Counted from the first letter of the stretch, positions 1 to 6,784 are shown. The stretch is 8,717 nucleotides of DNA from Cyanobacteriota bacterium (GCA_027482985.1 JAIXVO010000164.1:1-8717), one strand, 5' to 3'. Notes: generated by a model not told the origin, from the sequence alone. Numbers and translations: made by a program.

Positions 1-12
1 AAGATTCCCAAA

Positions 13-60
13 TTTAGGGCAGGGGGAAGGGGGGTTTAGGGCAGGGGGAAGGGGAATGGG
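13..60 (+). repeat. G-rich tandem repeat with G-quadruplex potential
   Basis: The 20-base unit TTTAGGGCAGGGGGAAGGGG occurs at 13-32 and again, identical, at 35-54, a 22-base period. The second copy runs on into another G run (58 onwards). The G runs are separated by 1-4 bases, which satisfies the usual G3+N1-7 rule for an intramolecular G-quadruplex on the + strand. The tract lies about 100 bases upstream of the likely cdsA promoter. The repeat is visible directly. Any quadruplex or regulatory role is inference. It may simply be one of the many purine-rich short repeats of cyanobacterial intergenic DNA. Confidence 0.7.
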
Positions 61-152
61 GGTGTGAGGTTGAGAAAAATTCGATACGCTAAAAGTAACT
101 GTGTACTTTTTGAGTGGGTTGCTCTTGCTGTCCCCGAAATTCAGGTACAGTG

Positions 153-181
153 TTGCAAAGGTTTCTTAACCTTCTTAAACT
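153..181 (+). promoter_or_regulatory. possible sigma70-type promoter for cdsA
   Basis: TTGCAA at 153-158 and TAAACT at 176-181 are separated by exactly 17 bases. Each matches the bacterial -35 and -10 consensus at four of six positions. Transcription would start near 188, about 50 bases before the preferred cdsA start codon. A small 6-bp hairpin, AAGGTT/AACCTT (158-163 with 168-173), lies inside the spacer. This is a consensus match only. Confidence 0.35.
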
Positions 182-240
182 CCCGCTAATCTTCTATCCA
201 ACTTATTGTGACTGGGTCTTCCTCACCCGTAACTTTTACT

Positions 241-1110
241 ATGCCGTGGACTCGAATTGTGAGTGGCCTTGTCGCGATCGCCATTGCATTAGGGATGACA
301 CTCCTGGGCGGCTGGTACTTCACCATCGGTTTCGGCATCATTGTCTATTTAGGTCAACTTGAGTACTTCCAACTGGCCCGAGCGAAAGGCATTGCCCCCG
401 CCGCCAAAACGACCCTCGTTGTGAGTCAGGCATTGTTGGTGATTTCTAACCTGTCTCCGACCCTGGCGGATGCCATCTTTCCCGTTGCTGGCACCTTCAT
501 TTGCTTCTATTTATTGTTCCAGCCCAAATTTGCCACGATCGCCGACATCTCCGCCTCGATCATGGGGCTATTTTATGGCGGCTACCTGCCGAGCTACTGG
601 GTCCGCTTGCGATCGCTGGGGCAAACCGCCGCCAGTAACCTGCCCTTGAATGGCTTTTGGACACCTGATTGGACCCATCTGAAGGCGTTACCCCAGGGCT
701 TAACCGCCACTTTGCTCGCCTTCTTCTGCATCTGGGCAGCCGACATTGGCGCTTACACCTTTGGTAAATTCTTTGGTCGCACCCGGCTATCCGACATTAG
801 CCCCAAGAAAACGGTCGAAGGGGCTGTATTCGGTGTCGCTGCCAGCATTGCCGTTGCCGTTGCTGGTTCCTGGTACCTCGACTGGACCGGTTGGCCCATG
901 ACGGGTGCGGCCCTTGGCTTAATGATTGGAATTGCCAGCCTCCTGGGTGACTTAACCGAATCCATGATGAAACGCGATGCTGGTGTGAAAGATTCCGGTC
1001 AACTCATTCCCGGTCACGGCGGCATCCTCGATCGCGCCGACAGCTACGTCTTCACTGCCCCCCTCGTGTTCTACTTCGTCACCCTGCTATTGCCGCTGTT
1101 GCCGGGGTAG
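241..1110 (+). CDS. cdsA: phosphatidate cytidylyltransferase (CDP-diglyceride synthase)
   Basis: This integral membrane enzyme converts phosphatidate and CTP to CDP-diacylglycerol and pyrophosphate, the precursor of phosphatidylglycerol. The predicted 289-residue protein is mostly hydrophobic with several membrane segments, as usual for the family. Near the C-terminus it carries the complete CDP-diglyceride synthase signature at residues 241-268: S241, K244-R245, K250-D251, then H259-G260-G261 and D264-R265-x-D267, the CTP- and metal-binding region. The frame is open from a GTG at 208 (11 extra residues), but the ATG at 241 is preferred because it gives MPWTRIVSG followed at once by the first hydrophobic helix, as I recall cyanobacterial homologues beginning. 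No clear Shine-Dalgarno precedes either start. The stop at 1108-1110 is followed immediately by a repeat tract. Function is very sure; the start is less so. Confidence 0.95.
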   Translation: MPWTRIVSGLVAIAIALGMTLLGGWYFTIGFGIIVYLGQLEYFQLARAKGIAPAAKTTLVVSQALLVISNLSPTLADAIFPVAGTFICFYLLFQPKFATIADISASIMGLFYGGYLPSYWVRLRSLGQTAASNLPLNGFWTPDWTHLKALPQGLTATLLAFFCIWAADIGAYTFGKFFGRTRLSDISPKKTVEGAVFGVAASIAVAVAGSWYLDWTGWPMTGAALGLMIGIASLLGDLTESMMKRDAGVKDSGQLIPGHGGILDRADSYVFTAPLVFYFVTLLLPLLPG

Positions 1111-1112
1111 TA

Positions 1113-1169
1113 AGGGCAGAGGGCAGAGGGCAGAAGGGCAGAAGGGCAGAGGGCAGAGGGCAGAAGGGG
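1113..1169 (+). repeat. GGGCAGA heptamer tandem repeat (STRR-like)
   Basis: Seven copies of GGGCAGA, some followed by an extra A, run from 1114 to 1165 and begin three bases after the cdsA stop codon. They resemble the short tandemly repeated heptamers known from cyanobacterial genomes. The complementary motif (TCTGCCC and variants) recurs at about 1308-1343, so the two tracts can form a long imperfect stem between two convergent genes. Confidence 0.85.
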
Positions 1170-1343
1170 CGGTAACAGTCAGACGGTGTAGTCTTCTAAG
1201 CAAAGAAACCGACACACCCGTCCAACTTTGCCCCAATGCGGCACCCTTACAGTCTGCTTCCTTCCCCTTCCTCTCCCTCCCTCCTATTCCTCCCAACTCC
1301 TGTCTCCTCCCTCTGCCCTCTGCCCCCTGCCTTCTGCCCTCCC
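1170..1343. repeat. pyrimidine-rich intergenic tract with inverted copies of the heptamer
   Basis: Bases 1255-1343 of the + strand are almost entirely C and T. They include several CTCTGCC/CTTCTGCC units at about 1308-1340 that are the reverse complement of the GGGCAGA array at 1113-1169. The loop between the arms is about 140 bases. The convincing open frames through this region are only translations of repeat sequence, so no gene is called. The paired arms could act as a two-way terminator between cdsA and the converging DUF2993 gene, but there is no T-run of the usual kind. Confidence 0.6.
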
Positions 1344-2156
1344 CTACGGTGTCACCGTAATCCGACCCTCGCAACGGAGCTGGTTCGGTTGCACAGAGAG
1401 GGTTTCCAGGTGGATATCGGAGCCGAGAGGGATGGTGAAATTGGTTTTGCAATCGGCAGCAGCGACTAACTCAGCGACGGACGACTGATATTGAAAGCCT
1501 TCTAATTTCAGCAGGTTGCCTTTTTTGATGGAGAGGCGGGTGCGGATGGCGATCGGGGTGGTGGCGGTGGACGTTGCTAGCAAGGCAGTAAACGTTAATT
1601 CATCCTCGCCCAATTGCACTTTGACATCCTGGAGTTGGGTGGTGGGGGTGAGGGCGGCATCGGCACTGGGGGCGGATTGTTGCAGGAAGGTCAGCAAAAA
1701 GTCGGTGACGGCATCCGCCAGGAGGGGGGCGGTGAGGGAGGCGTTCAGATCGGCTGCGGTGAGGGTGACTTCGCCGCAAACGGGAAAGGCAGCTAATAGA
1801 CGAAAGGGCTTCCCCCGCAAGACTTGCCCCAAATTGGTTTGAATGTCCTGCCCCGCCACCTGAATCTGGCTGAAGTGCAGTCCGCGATAGACGGCTTTGC
1901 TAGCGGCGGCAGTGACGCGACTAATCCCACCACCCAACAATTGCCGATCGCCCGCTTCGATCGCCAGGTGTAAATCTTCGACGTGTTCCAATTGCGATCG
2001 CACCCACAACCGCACGGCTGGCGCTAAGACGCGGCTGATCAAGCGACTTTGCTTGGGGGCTGCGGTGGCATCTGCGCCGCGATCAGTTGGCTCCGCCGCA
2101 GCCTCATCGGGCTCAATGGCTTGATCTGGCTCCAGCAACTCATCCCCTAACGGCAT
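1344..2156 (-). CDS. DUF2993 domain-containing protein
   Basis: This 270-residue protein resembles the DUF2993 family common in cyanobacteria. Residues 38-125 hold the familiar stretch: SRLISRVLAPAVRLWVRSQ, then EAGDRQLLGGGI, then a segment ending LGQVLRGKPFRLL. The body is rich in predicted beta strands. Residues 1-35 are acidic, low in complexity and probably disordered. No clear signal peptide is seen. In actinobacteria the DUF2993 protein LmeA acts in lipomannan synthesis in the cell envelope; the cyanobacterial role is unknown, and a lipid- or membrane-binding role is only inference. The frame extends to a GTG at 2180, but the ATG at 2156 has GAGG eight bases upstream and is preferred. 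The gene converges on cdsA and ends at the repeat tract. Confidence 0.85.
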   Translation of the reverse strand: MPLGDELLEPDQAIEPDEAAAEPTDRGADATAAPKQSRLISRVLAPAVRLWVRSQLEHVEDLHLAIEAGDRQLLGGGISRVTAAASKAVYRGLHFSQIQVAGQDIQTNLGQVLRGKPFRLLAAFPVCGEVTLTAADLNASLTAPLLADAVTDFLLTFLQQSAPSADAALTPTTQLQDVKVQLGEDELTFTALLATSTATTPIAIRTRLSIKKGNLLKLEGFQYQSSVAELVAAADCKTNFTIPLGSDIHLETLSVQPNQLRCEGRITVTP

Positions 2157-2541
2157 TCTCAATCCCTCAATCACAACCACTAAATCTCGACTCTCAGCTT
2201 ACCCAGATTTGTCCCCTCGTGACGCGACTGCGATCGCGCCGCTTGGCGATCGTGTCACTGAGATGCGGATCACCAGACCCACAGGGGATCAATCGGGCGG
2301 CAAAACGTGAGCAAGCATGATCCCCGATCCCTTAAATGTTATGGCTTCATGACATTGCGATCCCTTGTAACCCTGAAAAACCTGGAAAACGGGTAAAAAG
2401 CGTCGTTTCAGCCCTTGACCAGCGGCGCAACTTCTTGCAACATATTCTTAACAAATTGATCCCCAGGATTTAGTTTGTTTACAGATTGCGATATAGCAGC
2501 GTTTTTCAACTAACCCATTAATTTCGCCAGAGGATACAACC
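2157..2541. other. gene-free divergent upstream region
   Basis: About 385 bases separate the divergent DUF2993 and DUF4912 genes, and I see no gene in them. They hold a HIP1 palindrome at 2230-2237 and an inverted pair GGGGATC (2284-2290) / GATCCCC (2319-2325). The segment 2430-2515 is AT-rich and could carry the promoter of the rightward gene. Possible -35/-10 pairs there (for example TTAACA at 2448-2453 with TAGTTT at 2471-2476) are weak, so no promoter is called. Confidence 0.6.
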
Positions 2542-4122
2542 ATGTCCAAAGACCGTCCGCCTCTAGAGGAAATGACGCTCCGCCAATTACGCCGAGTGGC
2601 CAGTGAATGTGGTGTCTCGCGCTACAGCCGGATGCGGAAGGATCAACTACTGACCGCCATTCAGGAAATTCAGGGCGGACGGCAACCGGAAGGGCTGACC
2701 CCCAGGCGCGAACTGGCGGCGCAGGAAGTGGTGGAAGCCGCCAAGTTTGATGTGGGACAGGACGATCGCACGGGTGGCAATCTAGCCGCGGTGGATGAAG
2801 GTTTACCTGATTTACCCTCTGGTTATGGCGAATCGCGAATTGTATTGATGCCCCGTGACCCACAGTGGGCCTATGCTTACTGGGATATTCCCAACGATGC
2901 CAAGGAAGGGCTACGGCGGCAGGGTGGGCAGCAGTTGGCCCTGCGAATTTATGATGTGACGGATGTCAGCCTGCCATTGCAAGTGCCCCACAGTATTCAG
3001 GAATATCCTTGCGATGAGTTGGCGCGGGAATGGTATTTGCCGATTCCCGTCAGCGATCGCGATTATGTGATTGATATTGGCTATCGCTGTGTGGATGGGC
3101 GCTGGTTGATTCTGGCGCGATCGGCTCCTGTCCGCATTCCGCCGATCTACCCCTCCGACTGGATCGAAGATTACTTCCTCACCGTCTCCTGGGATGAAGA
3201 CCTGCGCGGCAAAACCTTTGCGACCTTGACTCCCCCCGCCAAGCGCAGCAGTATGGGGGCTGCCATCTACGACCAAATGTATGGTTTAGCGGAAACCGTG
3301 GAAGCTGAACGGGTGGATGGCTCCTTGTATGCCTCCAAGCAACCCGTTCCCGGTTCGATTCAGCACATTGCGGGTTCGATTCCGGCGGGCTCCATTCAGC
3401 ATGTGGCAGGTTCGGCGCAGCAAGTCACCAGTTCTTATGTGATGGCCTCTGGAGTCGGCATGTGGGCGGTGCCTGGGGCGCAGATGTCTGGGGTCGGGAT
3501 GTCCGGGGTTGGCATGACCATGTCCGGTGTGGGCATGGGTGAAAGAACGATGTCCGGGGTCGGGATGTCCGGCGTGGGCATGGGTGAAAAGACGATGTCT
3601 GGTGTCGGGATGTCGGGCGTGGGCATGGGGATGACCATGTCTGGGGTCGGGATGTCGGGCGTGGGCATGGGTGAAAAGACCATGTCTGGTGTCGGGATGT
3701 CGGGCGTGGGCATGGGGATGACGATGTCTGGTGTCGGGATGACGATGTCTGGCGTTGGGATGACGATGTCCGGTGTGGGCATGACGATGTCTGGAGTCGG
3801 GATGTCCGGCGTGGGCTTTTCGGCTTCTTTGCCCTTAATCCGTCCTCGTAAATTCTGGCTGATTGCAGATGCAGAACTGATTGTTTACGGGGCAACCGAA
3901 CCAGATGCCACCGTCACGATTGGCGGTCGTCCGATTAAACTCAATCCCGATGGCACGTTCCGCTTCCAGATGTCGTTCCAGGATGGGCTGATTGATTACC
4001 CGATCATGGCGGTGGCGGCAGATGGCGAACAGGTGCGATCGATTCACATGAAGTTCAATCGCGATACTCCAGAACGCCACACCAACACGAAAGCAGAAGC
4101 CGTGGAAGAGTGGCTGGGGTAA
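2542..4122 (+). CDS. DUF4912 protein with N-terminal Rho_N/SAP-like domain and MSGVG repeat tract
   Basis: The 526-residue protein has four parts. Residues 8-44 (MTLRQLRRVASECGVSRY onward) look like the helical Rho_N/SAP-type module that often binds nucleic acid. Residues 97-217 form the DUF4912 domain: RIVLMPRDPQWAYAYWDIP, then a YVIDIGYR strand and the SDWIEDYFLTVSW end. A linker containing a doubled GSIQH(I/V)AGS motif (271-291) leads to a 111-residue tract at 315-425 with 16 perfect MSGVG pentapeptides. Residues 426-526 are a beta-rich C-terminal domain (VYGATEPDATVTIGGRPIKL, then PDGTFRFQMSF) resembling a bacterial Ig-like fold. There is no signal peptide, so it is probably cytoplasmic. 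AGAGGA at 2529-2534 sits seven bases before the ATG and supports this start. An intrinsic terminator follows, so the gene is probably transcribed alone. Domain identity is fairly sure; function is unknown. Confidence 0.9.
   Translation: MSKDRPPLEEMTLRQLRRVASECGVSRYSRMRKDQLLTAIQEIQGGRQPEGLTPRRELAAQEVVEAAKFDVGQDDRTGGNLAAVDEGLPDLPSGYGESRIVLMPRDPQWAYAYWDIPNDAKEGLRRQGGQQLALRIYDVTDVSLPLQVPHSIQEYPCDELAREWYLPIPVSDRDYVIDIGYRCVDGRWLILARSAPVRIPPIYPSDWIEDYFLTVSWDEDLRGKTFATLTPPAKRSSMGAAIYDQMYGLAETVEAERVDGSLYASKQPVPGSIQHIAGSIPAGSIQHVAGSAQQVTSSYVMASGVGMWAVPGAQMSGVGMSGVGMTMSGVGMGERTMSGVGMSGVGMGEKTMSGVGMSGVGMGMTMSGVGMSGVGMGEKTMSGVGMSGVGMGMTMSGVGMTMSGVGMTMSGVGMTMSGVGMSGVGFSASLPLIRPRKFWLIADAELIVYGATEPDATVTIGGRPIKLNPDGTFRFQMSFQDGLIDYPIMAVAADGEQVRSIHMKFNRDTPERHTNTKAEAVEEWLG
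3484..3816 (+). repeat. in-frame MSGVG-coding repeat array (16 copies)
   Basis: This 333-base stretch within the DUF4912 gene consists of sixteen 15-base units, each encoding exactly MSGVG. The spacers encode MT (four times), MGERT, MGEKT (twice) or MGMT (twice). Units tend to alternate between a form ending GTC-GGG and a form ending GTG-GGC, so the working duplication unit is about 30 bases. A degenerate precursor, MASGVGM, lies at 3442-3462. Serine codons TCT, TCC and TCG all occur, so the DNA has drifted while the peptide stayed constant. Confidence 0.97.
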
Positions 4123-4154
4123 ATCGTTAGATTGGCATCTCCCTTCCGGTGAAT

Positions 4155-4186
4155 CTCCCCTGAACCCCCTTCAGGGGAGTTTTTTT
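4155..4186 (+). terminator. rho-independent terminator after the DUF4912 gene
   Basis: CTCCCCTGAA (4155-4164) pairs perfectly with TTCAGGGGAG (4170-4179) around a CCCCC loop. Seven T residues follow at 4180-4186. The stem begins 33 bases after the stop codon and ends before the next gene, so it marks the end of the DUF4912 transcript. Confidence 0.93.
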
Positions 4187-4223
4187 CGGCGTAAGCTAAG
4201 AAAGCAGACCCGATCGAACGTGC

Positions 4224-4805
4224 ATGACTCCGAGTGATTTATCCACTGAACTGACGCAGTTGTTTGGCACAGCAGCACGACAACTGGCACCGGGTTCCTG
4301 GCAAGTGGACTCCCCCGATTTTTGTTTATTAGTGCTGCTTTCTGATGATGCCAGTTGGTTGCGGTTACTGGTGGCGATCGCGCCTGCCCAGGATGCCCAA
4401 CCGTTTTTTGAACAACTCCTGGAAGCCAATTTTGACCACACCCAGGAAGTCCGCTATGCCTTGCAGCAAGAAGTCTTGTGGGCAGTGTTTCAACACAGTT
4501 TGGCAGGTTTGGCGATCGCTGACTTTCAAGCCGCTGTGCAACGCTTGATTGATTTACGGCTGAAGGGATTGGATGAGTGTTTTACGCGCCTGATTGAAAA
4601 TCGCGTGCGGCAAATCATTCACGTGGCGAAACAACAGGGCAATTCGCTGGAAGCCACTTTACAAACCCTCGATCGCTTTTACCAGGAAGGGTTGATGGGC
4701 GATATGACGGCAGATAGCCAAGCCCGTGCTGATACTCTCGCCGCCTGGCGATATCAGCTAGAACGGCTCTGGGACGAAATTGATAGCGTCAACGATAAAT
4801 ATTAG
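4224..4805 (+). CDS. conserved hypothetical protein, 193 residues
   Basis: I do not recognise a named family with certainty, though the protein resembles unnamed cyanobacterial hypotheticals. Residues 1-115 suggest an alpha/beta fold: a helix (5-20), strands around 33-39 and 44-53 (FCLLVLLS, WLRLLVAIAP), and helix segments with FFEQLLEANF at 61-70. This pattern recalls the type III secretion chaperone-like (CesT/YbjN) fold, which is inference from pattern only. Residues 100-190 are helical, with basic and glutamine-rich segments (RVRQIIHVAKQQGNSLEATL), and end with an AAWRYQLERLW helix. There is no signal peptide or membrane segment. The ATG has no obvious Shine-Dalgarno site. The stop codon lies 17 bases before the flavoprotein start, which implies co-transcription and perhaps a shared task. 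Confidence 0.85.
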   Translation: MTPSDLSTELTQLFGTAARQLAPGSWQVDSPDFCLLVLLSDDASWLRLLVAIAPAQDAQPFFEQLLEANFDHTQEVRYALQQEVLWAVFQHSLAGLAIADFQAAVQRLIDLRLKGLDECFTRLIENRVRQIIHVAKQQGNSLEATLQTLDRFYQEGLMGDMTADSQARADTLAAWRYQLERLWDEIDSVNDKY

Positions 4806-4822
4806 AGGATAGGCTGACGCGC

Positions 4823-6283
4823 ATGGCGGTTGATTACGACTTGATTATCCTGGGTGCGACTCCCGCTGGCATCCAGAGCGCGATCGCGGCTGCCACCTTA
4901 AAGGCGCGAGTCGCTTTGTTGACTCAAGGCGACCCCCTCCCAGCCTTACCCGAAGCCCTCCCGTCACAAGCTCTGCTGCATCTGGCGCAAATCTCGCAGA
5001 CCGCCGCTGCTCCGTTACCCGCCGCCCTTGCGACTCAACCTCCCACCCGCCCTGACTGGCAATGGGCGCGGGTGGATCAGTGGCTGGAGGGGATTAGGCG
5101 CAATGTGGCGGTGGGGCGATCCGAAACTGCCCTGGCCTATCAAGGGGTGGATGTGAGCACAATGCCGGGAGTCTTTTGCCGTAAACCGGCGTTGGGTGTA
5201 AGGGTGGGCGATCGCGTGTTGCAAGCCCGGGGCTATTTGTTGGCAATGGGTGCCCGTCCCGCGATCCCGTCGATCGCGGGGTTAGAGGCGGTGGGCTACC
5301 TGACAGCCGATCAAGTGCCTGCCCAACTGGAGCGGTTATCCTCTCTGAAAACGGTATTTATCCTGGGGAATGGTAAAACGGCAGTAGAGCTGGCGCAAAC
5401 GCTGGTGGCTTTTGGCCTGCAACTGATCCTGGTGACGCAACAACCCACCTTGTTACCACAGGGCGATCGCGAACTGACGCAACTGATCCAGGCGCAATTA
5501 GAAGCAGCAGGCGTTCAGCTCTGGCTGCAAACGACGATTGATCAGGTGCGATCGCATCAGGGTCAGAAACAATTGCTGATCGGCAACACGGTGTTATCGG
5601 CGGATGAAATCATTCTGGCAGCGGGTCATGCGCCCGACCTGAAAGCCTTGCAACTGGAGGCGATCGGTGTGCAGTGGGATGATCGAGGGGTGCGGGTTAA
5701 ACCCACGCTGCAAACGACTCATCCCCGCATCTATGCCTGTGAAGGGCGCGTTGGGAGGGAATGCGATGCGGCTGTGGCTAGTGCGGAAGCGGCGATCGCC
5801 CTGAAAAACATCCTCTATTTTCCAGTGCATCGGATCAACTATCCAACGATCCCAATGGTGCTGCACTCGCCACCTGCGGCCTGGGTGGGACTGACGATCG
5901 CGCAAGCCCAACAGCAATATGGTCGTCGGCAGGTTGTGGAGTTGCAGCGATCGCGACACAATCTGCCCACGGCTCAAATTACGGATGACCTGACGGGCTT
6001 CTGTAAGCTGGTCGGACATCGCAATGGCACGCTACTGGGAGCGCATTTAGTAGGAGCGCAAGCGGGTGAAGCGATCGCCCTACTTGCCCTGGCCATGCAA
6101 CAACGCCTCAAGATGAGCGCGATCGCTCAGTTGATCCCGCCCACCTTCACCCTGGCAGAACTGGTGCAACAAACCGCTACTGATTTTCGCCGCGATTATT
6201 TCCACCAGCATCCCTGGCAGCAGGACGCGATCGATACGTTCTTTGACCTGCGGCGTGCCTGGTCAAGAAACCCCCACAAATAA
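4823..6283 (+). CDS. FAD/NAD(P)-binding oxidoreductase, disulfide-reductase fold without redox cysteines
   Basis: The 486-residue length and fold match dihydrolipoamide dehydrogenase and mercuric reductase relatives. Residues 6-35 form the first Rossmann unit with G11-A-T-P-A-G16 for FAD. AMGARPAIPSIAGL (141-154) is the ATG-like motif. G182-N-G-K-T-A-V-E189 is the NAD(P) site. Residues 340-470 form the C-terminal dimerisation domain. The catalytic features are missing. Where the family has CxxxxC before PSKALLH, this protein has P40 and A45 in PALPEALPSQALLH. The second FAD motif (YAxGD) reads YACEGR at 304-309. The catalytic HPT near the C-terminus reads PPT (439-441). It therefore cannot use the usual disulfide chemistry and may be a sensor, a scaffold or a different kind of reductase. 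AGAGGA overlaps the preceding stop codon, and an AGG lies nine bases before the ATG. Confidence 0.88.
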   Translation: MAVDYDLIILGATPAGIQSAIAAATLKARVALLTQGDPLPALPEALPSQALLHLAQISQTAAAPLPAALATQPPTRPDWQWARVDQWLEGIRRNVAVGRSETALAYQGVDVSTMPGVFCRKPALGVRVGDRVLQARGYLLAMGARPAIPSIAGLEAVGYLTADQVPAQLERLSSLKTVFILGNGKTAVELAQTLVAFGLQLILVTQQPTLLPQGDRELTQLIQAQLEAAGVQLWLQTTIDQVRSHQGQKQLLIGNTVLSADEIILAAGHAPDLKALQLEAIGVQWDDRGVRVKPTLQTTHPRIYACEGRVGRECDAAVASAEAAIALKNILYFPVHRINYPTIPMVLHSPPAAWVGLTIAQAQQQYGRRQVVELQRSRHNLPTAQITDDLTGFCKLVGHRNGTLLGAHLVGAQAGEAIALLALAMQQRLKMSAIAQLIPPTFTLAELVQQTATDFRRDYFHQHPWQQDAIDTFFDLRRAWSRNPHK

Positions 6284-6374
6284 GGCTCAACCCTTATGGG
6301 AAAGTGAAGAATCGCCGCTCCTAAATCGCCCCCTTGCTAATATATTTTCGTCCAAACGAGTGGGGCATTCTGGT

Positions 6375-6755
6375 ATGGCAACTGCAACTGTACTCCAATT
6401 CATGCAAAAGACTGCCGAAGACGAAGCCTTACGCCAGCAGCTCGAAAAGTTGTTGGGTGTGGGTGACGGCAACATCAGCAGCGAAGCCGACCTCGATCCG
6501 GCTGAGTCGGAAGCTCTGAAAGGGGAACGCGCGCCTGTAGTCGCGGAATTTGCGGCGCTGAATGGCTACGATTTTTCGGTTGATGAATTAGTCACCGTCG
6601 TCGATGCGTTTCAAAAACATCAAGCAGGCGAAATGGCAGATGATGCCTTTGCCTCGTTGATTGGGATGCCAGTCACGGTGGGCGGTGGGCAGCAAGACCT
6701 AGCAGGCGCTGCCAAAGTCAAACGCTGGTTCATGAGAACCTATTTGGGCTACTAA
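6375..6755 (+). CDS. Nif11-domain small protein
   Basis: This 126-residue protein has the two halves of a Nif11 domain. VLQFMQKTAEDEALRQQLEKL (6-26, here split by key residues F9, D16 and L19) is the first helix, and APVVAEFAALNGYDFSVDEL (53-72) is the second. About 25 extra acidic residues separate them. After KHQAGEMADDAF comes a glycine run (G103-G105) and a 21-residue basic/aromatic tail ending in KRWFMRTYLGY. Nif11 domains occur in proteins linked to nitrogen fixation and as leaders of ribosomal peptide natural products. No modification enzyme lies in this window, and the long spacer fits a stand-alone cyanobacterial family better. The frame is open from 6243 inside the flavoprotein gene, but MATATVLQFM at 6375 starts where the domain begins. 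An AT-rich TATATT at 6341-6346 may be its -10 box. Confidence 0.8.
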   Translation: MATATVLQFMQKTAEDEALRQQLEKLLGVGDGNISSEADLDPAESEALKGERAPVVAEFAALNGYDFSVDELVTVVDAFQKHQAGEMADDAFASLIGMPVTVGGGQQDLAGAAKVKRWFMRTYLGY

Positions 6756-6784
6756 GCAGAGTAGCAATCAAAGATCAGACTGCT

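Noticed and set aside
114..362. 82-residue open frame overlapping the start of cdsA
   Set aside because: It runs out of frame through the cdsA coding region and has no recognisable domain or ribosome binding site.
1087..1488. Open frames on both strands across the cdsA-DUF2993 spacer
   Set aside because: They translate GGGCAGA and pyrimidine repeats into low-complexity peptides and overlap the ends of the two real genes.
2284..2325. GGGGATC/GATCCCC inverted pair as an operator or terminator
   Set aside because: Only 7 bp with a 28-base loop and no placement relative to a convincing promoter or gene end.
3484..3816. Possible CRISPR array because of regular short repeats
   Set aside because: The repeats are in-frame coding units with no unique spacers of constant length, and no cas gene is nearby.
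3425..3895. Long minus-strand open frames through the repeat tract, one reading MPTPDI repeats
   Set aside because: They are reverse-complement shadows of the MSGVG array; a 15-base repeat keeps several frames open at once, and there is no ribosome binding site or domain.
6243..6374. 44-residue extension of the Nif11 protein inside the flavoprotein gene
   Set aside because: The frame overlaps the flavoprotein C-terminus and reads low-information sequence; the Nif11 domain starts at 6375.
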